Under the pieces are notes generated by a model, which made no database searches, was not told where the DNA came from, and was given only the letters and a program-made list of their open reading frames with translations. DNA of 64,000 nt, from contig NC_051142.1 in assembly GCF_014839805.1 (NCBI RefSeq), forward strand, positions 18,570,589 through 18,634,588. The letters are read 5' to 3'. Of the stretch, positions 26,701 to 38,700 are shown piece by piece. The position numbers and the translations under genes were made by a program. Source of the stretch: Manduca sexta. Its lineage: Eukaryota > Arthropoda > Insecta > Lepidoptera > Sphingidae. Each line of letters begins with the position of its first letter. Position 1 is the first letter of the stretch.

Positions 26701-29700
26701 AATCCGTTTACGGATTTCTGCCGGACTCGCCGGTATAAACCGTCCTACCGACTAAAACCCGCCATCCGACTCTCACTCCCTAATATGGAAGGTCGCGGGG
26801 TGCGCAAGTGCATGCAACCGCAACCTTCGCAGGATAAGACTACGACACCCCAGTCTAGTGACCCTGTACATGCATGCTACAGACGAACCTTTCTTTATCA
26901 CGGTTCTATTCCATAAACAGGTGTAGATAATGTTGTGTAATGTTGCAGGTTCGATCTCGCTGACGGCGCTGGCGGTGACGCCGGTGACGTCGCAGAGCTC
27001 CGCCATGAGCCAGTCTGCGCCGCCCTGCTCCACACCCTTCGACTTGCCGCACACGGTCAGTTGTAACAAATACCCCAAATTTATTCCTCATTGATAATTG
27101 GATTAATGCCCACGAGGTGTTTTCTTTTTGAATAAATCGGTTTACGGGCACTTGGGTTACCTGGTCTTATAAGACCAACACCAGCCATATATAGTCATGA
27201 TACCAGAATAATCATGCGTTGTTAGTTTTAATGAAAAGGGATAGAAAATGTGTAAGTCCCCTGTCCTACATAATGGAACACCAAGCTGTCGCTTCACGTT
27301 GGTATTCTGGAAGATAGTGGTACTAATCCGGTAAAGTCAGCATATGATGTAAATTAAATGTCTCTACATTGTGTCTTCATTAATAAAGAAAACCAATAAC
27401 GATCGAATAATCTGTGTGATTATCTGTTAAGTTTGTAGTTTGTTTGTCTCTCACTAGTAGAGGAGGCCCGTGCTCAACAGTGGGACAGTATACAATACAG
27501 GGCTGATATTATTATTATTACAACTCCGAAATAAAATCGATTCGTGTTCTGATTGCAGCCGCCGCCGCCGGTGCCGTCGTGCCGGTTCCCGAAGCTGGAG
27601 GACTGCGCGCACTTCCACTATGACCGCGTGTCGCTCGGCGGGCTCGCCATCGAGACCGTGCCCTGCGACGAGGACTGCGTCGACTCCGCGGACGAAGGTC
27701 GGCCCTTTTCACCATCCAACACCTTGAAATACAAAATATTGTTGGGTATTCCACTGCCGCTCGCCGTCCTGAGACATGAGGTGTTAAGTCTCATTATATC
27801 CAGTAGTTACACTGGCTACAAATGTCCTCCAAACTGGAACACAACAATGACTACACACTGTTGCTTGGCGGAAGAAATAGATATTGCGGTGGTACCTACC
27901 CAGGCGGACTCTCACATATGAGAGGCCTCCAAACAACCTTTACGTGTGCTTGTAAAGATATCAGTGTTCCATTTGACAGGGGAGGGTAATCATTTATGAA
28001 TACTCGCCAGGGTAGATAATGATTTTCTGTTACTGACTGTATTTTTTTCAATCAATTCTGATGAGTATCAGAGTGGGAGGGAGTACTTTTTATTTTTTTT
28101 AATAATATTGGCACTATAGACAATACCCAGCTTAAACATGTGGGTCTGGAATTGTGAATTTTTGCGCTCCAGAACCCTACAGAGGCTCAAGGCTAAGAAG
28201 GAATACTTGGACAATAATATACCAGGAAGGATATTGTTATGGGATCGAGTATCAAATTTCTTACGACTTTGACTACTCATTAATATGAGACTAAGTGCCT
28301 ATTGCACAATGCAGCGTTTGTAGTAACCTAAAGTATCCAATCAAGTTGGTAATTTAAACATCTAACTTGCCTGTCAAACTTACCCCAATTTATATTTAAA
28401 AATTTATATAATTTAACGTTTTGCGTTCAGGTTGGGTGTGCCTCAAGGTCCGTTCTCACGTGAACTCGTCGTGTTCTGAGTGGCTGGAGGGCCGCGCGCT
28501 GGCCTGCAGCTGGTCGGAGCCGGGCGACGCCAGGGACTGGACGCTGCTGCGGAACAGGACCAACTTCCTCGCGCTCGACGACATGCTGCACAGGTTAGTA
28601 CAGGGGAAACGGGCAGGGGAATTCGATGAGAGCTCTACTGCATTCTACTGTTGATTTGTTTATTGCATTTTATACATATTGTCATGTAAAAGCGGACTTA
28701 ATGCCACATGTATTTGCTACCAACCTGTAGTGGTGCAGAGATAAAATAGTAGTTGATTGCAATATCTATGGAACAAATATACAGCATCTGTTAGGCCAAA
28801 TGTCATTGTATTTATTTCATGCTAATCACAGTCAAATGTTACTGTGATAGTATAGGTAAAAAATTCTAACTGGGCATTTGAATTGTAAATTATTGCAAAC
28901 ATCTTTTCTTTAGTGAGTTTATCATGAGTCCAAAAAGATTCTTCATTCGAGGCTAAAATTAATATAACCACCTCATTCCACAGATGTATATACGACAGAA
29001 AAGTGTCAGGCCTGCCGAACCTCACGGAGAAGATGACTCCAGCGCTGATGCAGGACGAGGAGGAGTACCGAAGGCTGATATCGGACTACGTGCATCACCT
29101 GTCCATCATCGCCGACGACTCCATCAACTGCGGACCGGTTTTGAACTGGCTGCAGATGGATAATAAAGGTTGGACTAATATTTTTTTTTCCTTTTTTTTA
29201 TTAGTAGATTTAGTAGATGATTGGTTTGGGCAAAACTTTACATAAACAACGGATTTTGGGTTCGATTCGTGTAAATATCAGCCCTGTATATACTGTCCCA
29301 CTGCTGGGCACGGGCTTCCTTTGCCGCTGAGAGGGTTCAGGCCTTAGTCTACTATGCTGACCTAGTGCGGATTATTAGACTTTACATACTCTCAAAATTC
29401 CTATAGAGAATTTCTCAGGTGTACAGGTTTCCTCACGATGTTTTCCTTCAGCGTTAAAGCAAGCGATGATTCACAAGAAATACACACAAGTTTTTTTTTT
29501 TTAATAACAGGTGTATGCCCTTCCGATTTGAACCTACGGACATTCGACTCGACAGTCCGTTCCACACTTAACTATGCTATCACCGCTTTCGATTCGTATA
29601 AGGGGCAACCATTTTTCATAAAAAATACTCAACTGCTTAGTGCTTATACTTGCGAGAATAGTTTTTGTTTTTACGTGTGTATGTAGGGTCTGTGGTATAA

Positions 29701-32700
29701 AAGCCAAAACAGGCGATGTTACTTACAAACAAGGTTCAACCTACGCTGATTAAGCTATGAGTCTAATGAAACACTGAATATCAATATATTTTTTGTGTCA
29801 GGTCACAAACTGTTAGTGGCGAATGAAGACTCGAGCTCCATAAACACGCCTGCCGTAGCGGCGGCCTACTCCGTCAGGAAATATGTGTCACAGGTACATA
29901 ATGTTAATTTATATTTGAACTACGTATTGCATGCGGATTTTCTCCCGTAAAACCTCCTTCTCTGGGTACAGGTGTTACTTTGTATTTTTCAGATAAAATT
30001 TGGATGTTTTTGGTATGTAGTGTATCTTTGTGCCAAATTTGATTCAACTTGTTTCAGTTATTTTTGTGATTGAATAAATATGAATTTTGTTGCAGGCTCG
30101 AGACGAAATCAGTTTTGAAGTGGGTGACATGATATCCATCATTGACATGCCTGGTTAGTATTACATTTTTTTCACTGATAAACAGTAATGTTCATCTGAA
30201 ACATATATTACTGATATATGCCGCTAATATACAAGTATTGTAAATGCTTTTGTATTATCTATACACACAGAGATGCATACTCACGTCTATTTTCTCCTAA
30301 GTGATAGATGCATAGGTTCAATTGTTGCACCCATTATAGCCTATCGCCATATTGGGCATCAATTCCAGACTTGTAATTTATACTGAGTAAAAAAACCGAC
30401 AACACTTTGCCCAACCCGGGGATCGAACCCCAGTCCTCGACACTGGCACGGAAGCAGTGTACAATTGATAATGTTGCGCGTGCGCAGGTCCGCAGGAGTC
30501 GCTGTGGTGGCGCGGCAAGCGCGGGTTCCGCGTGGGGTTCTTCCCGCGCCACTGTGTCGCCGTCATCGGCGACAAGGTGCCGCGCCACATGACGCAGCCG
30601 CCGCCCATCGTCGGGTCAGTGCGCACCCACCACTCTCACCTAGCCTAACTATGTGTTACACGTCATGCGATATCACATTATTGTACATTTAGTACTTATT
30701 GTCACTAAGTGCTATTTACGATCGTTTTAAATAAACAATTACAATCCTAATTAACGATTCAGGTCCAATAATGAACCGCTCAAAGAAGTCTTTTCAAAGC
30801 ATGATAAAAAACTTTGTTCTGATTGGTTCATCTTAACGATGGATCGATTAAAACGATTGGAATTGTTTATTGAAAGCGATAGTTAGTGTTTACGTTGTGC
30901 CATTGATCATGCAATTTAGTATTTTTATGCCTTACATTGTATTATTAGTCACTTGATTTAGTTTGTTAGTATATATAGTACAATAGTTCTACAGATCATT
31001 GTCATTTGTATAATATTATCCCAATTGATTCGGTCGGTATATTTATCTTCCTTGTTCGCTGAGCACGCGTCACACGATCGTAGTACAATTATAAAATGTT
31101 ATTCTTTGTTTTATATGTTTTTATCCACATACACATAACAATCTATTGAATTTTATAATGTAATATCTCTAAGAATTGCATTAATCGTGTCCTCATTTGA
31201 TTAATTTGTCCATAATAACATAATTAACAATCATTGCAGCTTGCTTACACTAAACTTGTGTACTCACAGATCGGTGGCGGTCGCTCCAATCAAACCGGTA
31301 CTGCGTAAACACGGCAAGTTGATATCGCTGTTCCGCAGCTTCATACTGTCGCGGCCGTCGCGGCGCAGCCTCAAGCAGCAGGGCATCCTGCGCGAGAGGG
31401 TCTTCGGCTGCGACCTCGGCGAGCATCTGCTCAACTGCGGCGAGGACGGTGAGAGAATCTGTGTGGGCTTTAAATCGAGAAGGTTCTGATTGCACACAGT
31501 GCTGTAACTAGGGCGGTAACAGTCGTGCCCAGGTACAGGGTGTAGGAATGATCAAACTAGTTATGCGCGTGCGCAGTTCTAATAGCTTGTACTGGCTACA
31601 TAAAGACCTAATTACGGCACTGCTTGTATACAAACAGAAATGGTATTGTATGACAATGAGTAGTGAGAGTATGTGTATGTGTCCAGTGCCGTGCGTGGTG
31701 GTGTCGTGCGCGCGCGCCATCGAGCAGCGCGGCGCCGTGGACGGCGTGTACCGGCTGTCGGGCGGCTCGGCGCTCACGCAGCGCCTGCGCGCGCAGTTCG
31801 ACGGCGCGCACGCACTCGACGCGCGCGCCGCGCCCGACCTCGCCGTGCCCGACCCGCACGCCGTGCCCAGCCTGCTCAAGATGTACTTCCGGTACGTGCA
31901 CACCACTGCGCCACTCGCGTATACCAACAGTAATATCAGCCCTGTATATATACTTGCCCACTGCTGAGCACGGGCCTCCGACACTACTGAGAGGGATTAG
32001 GCCTTAGTCCACTACGCTGGCCTAGTGCGGATTGGTAGACTACACACACCTTCGAAATTCCTATAAAGAACTTCTCAGATGTGCAGGTTTCCTCACGATG
32101 TTTTCCTTCACCGTTAAAACAAACGATAAATTCACAAAGAATACACACATGATTTTTAGAAAAGTCAGAGGTGTGTGTCTTTGTGATTTGAGCCTGCGGA
32201 CATTCGCCTTAGCAGTCCGTTCCACACCCAACTAGGCTATCGCCGCTTTTTTTTTTACTAAATACCGTCCAACAACTATCAATACCGTCTTACACATTCC
32301 AGTGAGCTGCCGAACCCGCTGTGCACGTACCAGCTGTACGAGCGGTTCGTGAAGGCGGTGCAGGTGCCGGACGAGGCGGCGCGGCTCGCGGCCGTCAGGG
32401 ACGTGGTCGTCAAGCTACCACCGCCACACTACAGGCAAGTGTTGTTTAAACTTCATTGCCTATGACAATTATCGATAAATCATACAGGTTCTTACGGGAA
32501 TAGCAATTAAACCTGTTACCCCTGATGATAAGTAAGAGGTTCAGATTGAACATCAATGTGTTAGTAGACATAATTATGGCGGGCAGTTCGAATCTGAATA
32601 TACACCAACTAATCCCGTGAAGAGACACCCAAGTAGGCCATTATGGGGGGTTTCATACCTTGTGTGCGAATGTCGTTGTCAGGGCAGATACGATCATCCT

Positions 32701-35700
32701 ATTACCAACAACTTAGTCCAGGTTGTTTCAATTGTGATAGGTAAAATTAAAACATGTGGCAGTAACGAATTGCGATGAAATTCACAGCCAAGCGAAAGGC
32801 TTTGCGCGCTTGTTTAGTGTGGTAACTGTTAGCTTTACTTGACTTCTGAAACAACACGGGGTAAGATGTGATGTCTCACTTCCAGAACGATGGCGTACCT
32901 GATGCGGCACCTGCGGCGCGTGTCGCTGCTGAGCGAGTCGACAGGCATGACGGCGCGCAACATGGCCATCGTGTGGGCGCCCAACCTGCTGCGCTCCCCC
33001 GCGCCGCAGCACGCGCTGCAGGGCGTCGCCGTGCAGGTCACCACCACCACCACTACCATTATACAGACTATTCGATCGCTCAGGCACGACCTGTTTGAAG
33101 TTTGTCACGGGTGATGATATAGCTATTGTTACTGGGGACTGGCAAGTGTCGACAGATGTATTATTGTGACTAACTTCAAACCGGTCAAGACATAGCGGCT
33201 GCACTGTAGACTAGTTAATGCCACTATCGCCACTTACACCATTACCGCCAGCTCACGTCCTCTCCTAGCATAACCATTAACACGTAACTACATTTCAAAC
33301 ATTCTAACACTATCTTCACACATGCACGTACAGCAATGTATTTACGAAGGTTATCATTTCGGCAGGCGGTGGTGACGGAGTTCCTGATATGCTACGCGGA
33401 GGAGCTGTTTGCGCAGGAGCAGGGGGCAGATTCAGGACCGGAGTCTCTGGAACAGGTGTGTAAATATGGTATATGAGTCACGCGTGATCCATAAACGAGA
33501 GTCACGTGTGGTGTGGTCCACATGTGACAATGATGACCATGGGGTCGTGAGACAGTTTTATCGGTACTGTGAGTCACATGTGATCCATAGTCTTGTCACG
33601 CGTGACCCATGCTGTGAGTCACGTTTAAATTGTGACCCATGTTCGTCGTTGAAACTGTGAACTGTTACCTTTTAGGAGCAGTGTGAAACACAAGAGGTGG
33701 AGCTCCGCGGCACGGAGTCCTGCAGGCGGCCCAAGAGTTTGCCCATCAATCCACCCACCAAGCTATTGAGGTGATTATATCTATACTATTATATAAAGCT
33801 GAAGAGTTTGTTTGTTTGTTTGTTTGTTTGTTTGTTTGTTTGTTTGTTTGTTTGAACGCGCTAATCTCAGGAACTACCGGTCCAAACTGAAAAATTCTTT
33901 TTGCGTTGGATAGCCCTTTGTTCGTGGAGTGCTATAGGCTATATATCATCACGCTATACCCAATAGGAGCGGGGCAGTAATGGCTAATCTCAGGAACTAC
34001 CGGTCCAAACTGAAAAATTCTTTTTGCGTTGGATAGCCCTTTGTTCGTGGAGTGCTATAGGCTATATATCATCACGCTATACCCAATAGGAGCGGAGCAG
34101 TAATGGCTAATCTCAGGAACTACCGGTTTCAACTGAAAAATTCGTTTTGTGTTGGATAGCCCTTTATTTGTGGACCGCTATAAGCTATATATCATCACGC
34201 TATATTCAATAGAAGCGGAGCAGTAATGGCTAATCTCAGGAACTACCGATTCGAACTGAAAAAATATTTTTGTGTTGAATAGTCCTTTGTTTGTGGAGTG
34301 CTCAAAGTTATATATCATAACGCTATGACCAATAGGAGCGGAGCAGTAATGGCTAATCTCAGGAACTACCGGTTCCAAACTGAAAAATCTTTTTGTGTTG
34401 GATAGCCCTTTGTTCCTGGAGTGCTATAGGCTATATATCATCATGCTATGACCAATAGGAGCGGAGCAGTAATGAAACATGTTGCAAAAACGGGGAAAAT
34501 TATGAGTTTTGAGAGCTTCCGTTGCCTGCGCTGCGTAAACGGTTAAAGTTATGCAACAATGATGTATGACGGGATTGTTTCACTTAAAAAGTTCTAAATA
34601 ATATAACAAAGTCCCCCGCTGCATCTGTCTGCCTTAACGTGTTAAACTCAAAAACTACCCAACGTATTAAGATGAAATTTGGTATGGAGACAGTTTGAGA
34701 TCCTGGGAAGAACATAGGCTCCCGGGAAACTACTATTTTTATAACGGAAAACTTTAGCCTGAATAACTTTATAACGCGGGCGGAGCCGCGAGCAAAAGCT
34801 AGTTTCTTTATAATTATTAACCAACAAATATTAACTTAGCAAGACAGGCGACAAACTGTTTATGATCTCCCTAATGACAGTATATAAAGCTTACTAAAGT
34901 CGTGATCTCTTTACTTTGCCGGAAATACCGGAATCACAAGTATTCGCTGCGGAGCTTTATTTAGAGCATGTGTATAAAAATAATAATAAAAATATCAACC
35001 CTGTGGGGAAATTATGGTATTTCTAATCAGATTTTTAAATTGTTATTTGTCGACCCGTAGCTTGGAGGAGGCTCGTCGCCGAGGCCGCGCGAGTGGCTCG
35101 TCACCTCCCCGCTCAGCCCCGCCCGCGCCGCCCTCGCCCTCGCCCTCCGCCTCCGCCTCGCCCTCCGCGCCGCTGCGACCCACGGCACACCTGCAGCCGC
35201 AGTACATCGAGGTAAGTCTTGCTTAACTTGGATACCTACTTTGTACATCACCCTGTTAATGTTAGTGAATATATAGGGTGTTGTATAAATGTGGGATTTT
35301 TAACTTAATCATGTGTAGGCGATATCATTGTTATAACATTTCACTCATAGCTTTAATATCATGATACCGTAATAATTGTTAAATACTTAGCTAAGTATAT
35401 AAAAAACTTAAAATAGTAACATAATAAATTAGCTAAAAATTAAAAGGTGCGTAAATAATTTAATAATGATCAAAATAATAATAAATTGAGGTAAATAATA
35501 AAACAAAGCCGTGCACTAACCACTAACATGTGTGCAGGTCGGCTCCGGACCTAACAATCTGCCGCAGTACCACACCGTGCTCGACTTACCGCTCTCAGGT
35601 TAGTAATAGTACTTCAATTGAACTTGTACATATCCTGCGCCTTATGAAATGAGAATGTCATAATGTTTATTAATTGATTGGATTGAATTGTCCAAAACCA

Positions 35701-38700
35701 AAATATTTACGAATGAATATACTAAATTGGTATTACTTACCCAAAATATTCGTAATATGATGTAATAACCCAACCCGTCCGTGTGTCAGGCGCCAAGCGC
35801 GGAGTGAAGCGGTCTCCGTCGGGCTGGCGCGGGCTGTTCACGCGCAGCAAGCAGCAGCGCCCGCGCCCCGCGCCGCCCCCGCCGCCGCCCGCCGCCGCCG
35901 CCACCGCCGCCGCACAGGTACGTGCCCTCCACTTATATACAGGGTGTGCGTTTTACTAGGGATTTGTTTGCAAAAGATTTCGATGCATAAAATTAAGCAC
36001 CCTTTCAAAATTGAGGTAATTTACGCAGGCGAAACCGCTGGCAACATCTAGTTGAATGATAAATATCCAATTCAAATTAATAATACAAACATTAACATGG
36101 TGACTTGCATTGCAGGAACCTGTTGTGGGCGGAGTGCGTCCGTCCCGTTCGTGCGAGTCGGTGTCGGAGGCGGACACGCTGCCGCCACTCACGCGCAATC
36201 ACACACAACCACTACGACAACACGCTCGGTATGGAATTAATACAATAAGGTCAATCATCATCATAAGCAATAGAGTGCCTGCTGCTAAAAATATAAAATT
36301 TATATTGGATATTTTTACCAGCAATTCTATAACAAATTAACCTACTACTATCTAAAACTACGTCATCGTAAATGGTTTTCATTGGACAAATTTTCGAAAA
36401 CATCATATGTTTGTAAAGTGTAAACATCTGCTCTCATCACTGCTGATATGTTTAGTGTTTACAGATTTGTGACGTCATGTCGCTGAATCAATAGTTTTGT
36501 AAATTTTTCTGACATTTAGATACTATTAATAAATTTTGCCAGACCTATTTTAATATTTAAAAAATAATAAAAATTACATATAATGTGTTTCTTTGTAGGT
36601 CATCATCGTGCGATTCGTATTTCGAGCCATGGCAGGCGGAGCTGGCGGACATGCGCCTGCGCCTGTCGCCACAAGAGAGAGACAAGCACATGTTCAGCGA
36701 GGAGGACGACCCGCAACAACGGCCTCACGTGAGTACATTCGTTTTAGACGGGGAGAGAGAAAAAACTCATTATGCTGCTAGTTTCATATGGACAAAGTGG
36801 ATAGATTATTACTATGTAGTAGTATCAGCCCTGTATTATATATTGATTAACATATTACTGGTGGGGACAGGCCTCCCCTACTACTAAGAGGCATTAGGCC
36901 TTAGTTTGAAAGAAAACCTGTATACCTGAGAAGTTCTCTATGGGAATTTTTCAGGTCATGTGAAGTCTACCAATCCGCACTAGGCCAGCGTGGTGGACTA
37001 TGGCCTAAATCCTCTTGATAGTAGAGGAGGCCCGTAGCTAGCAGTGAGACAGTATATAATAAAGGGTTGATATTATTAAAAGACGCGCGTGATATGTCGC
37101 GTCCAAGGACTATAGTCTGTATGGTGCTTATTAGACATTTGTATAAATATACAATTGCTTATATCACTTACCTTACGTGTAATGTTGTAGGATGATTCCC
37201 TGTGTTCAACTCCACCGGAATCCGGGTTGTGCAGTGTGGAGCCAAGTCCCAGGAGGAACTTGCGAGTCGATATAGAGGCAGCTAACGAATTGGCTGAAAG
37301 GTGAGTAATTCATTATAACAACTTCTTGAATTATAACTAATTAAATATTAAAATATATAGGGTGTCTAAAGATGGGAGAATGAGTATAATTTGATTAGGA
37401 GAGTAAAAACCTTATTTTGGGGCTGTCAGTGTTGCTTTATTGTTTTTAAGTTGATATTGTCATTATAAGAAATTGGTGAGATGTCTTACTGCATTATGGT
37501 GTGGATCTTAACTTTTTGGTCAGATTATTATTTATTGGTTGATTCATTGTAGACTGCCAAATAGGGTTCCTTATTTTCTTGTGAGCGAGTACGGATAATT
37601 AGAAAATCGGTGTATTATTGTCCCTCGTAAATTTATATTGTAATCGTTGGTTAATATATAAAGCTGAAGAGTTTGTTTGAATGTGCTATCTTCAGGAACT
37701 ATAAAAGTTATTGTTTTTCACATTACACGTGAGTTTTGTAGGCTACTTTTATCCTGGAAAGTTTTTGATATGGGTGGAATGAGTTGTAAGGGGTCGTCCA
37801 TCAAGCACGTGATGTTTTTTTAGTGACTTTTTAACCCCCTTCCTTCCTGGCGCTATGTTTTGAGGTTTAAGCCCCCCCCCCCCCCACCCTAACCAAAAGC
37901 ACGTGTTTCTTTTGGTACAAAGTATATTGAAATTTTTTGATTAATTTTTAAATACACGTATAATCTGATAAAATTTTGGAAAATTAAACATTGAGATAAA
38001 ATTGTCCAGACAGACAACATGTTGCAGGCTCTTTTAGGCGCATAGAAAGAATAAAGGAACGTTTAAAAAAACATATATTTGTACATGAACGTTGTCGCGA
38101 AGCGCGGGGAAATCGTTGCTCGGCAACGGTGAGTCAATGTTCACTCGTCGTTTTTTGATCAACGAAAAATAAATACACTTGATATATCATTACTCCCCCC
38201 TTATCCTTGTCATATTTCGTGATTTTATTTTCGAACCCTTCTCCCCTCTTCGATCCTCACGTAATTAATGGATGAGCCCTAAAAGTTCGTGTGGTGTATG
38301 TGGTGTCGGCAGACGTCGCGCGGCGCTGGAGGAGCAGCTGTCGTCGCTCGGCTACATCGACGGCGAGTCACCGCGCGCGCGCGCCCCGCCCGAGAAGCGA
38401 GCCTCCGCGCGACCCGCCAGCCCCGCGCACAGCGACATCGCCAAGCGGTACGTACACGCGCACGCACGCACGCACACGGACACAGCGGACACACACAAAG
38501 TCTCAGGCGAGCCTCCGCGCGACCCGCCAGCCCCGCGCACAGCGACATCGCCAAGCGGTACGTACACGCGCACGCACGCACGCACACGGACACAGCGGAC
38601 ACACACAAAGTCTCAGGCGAGCCTCCGCGCGACCCGCCAGCCCCGCGCACAGCGACATCGCCAAGCGGTACGTACACGCGCACGCACGCACGCACACGGA

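Noticed and set aside
33041..33114. Extension of exon 14 past 33036 (His/Thr-rich open frame)
   Set aside because: The donor at 33036 joins VAVQ to AVVTEFLI, matching the RhoGAP domain; read-through would break the last helix.
36001..36056. Helitron 3' end at intron 19
   Set aside because: GCAGGCGAAACCGCTGGCAA plus CATCTAGT resembles the hairpin end, but no body precedes it; too short to claim.
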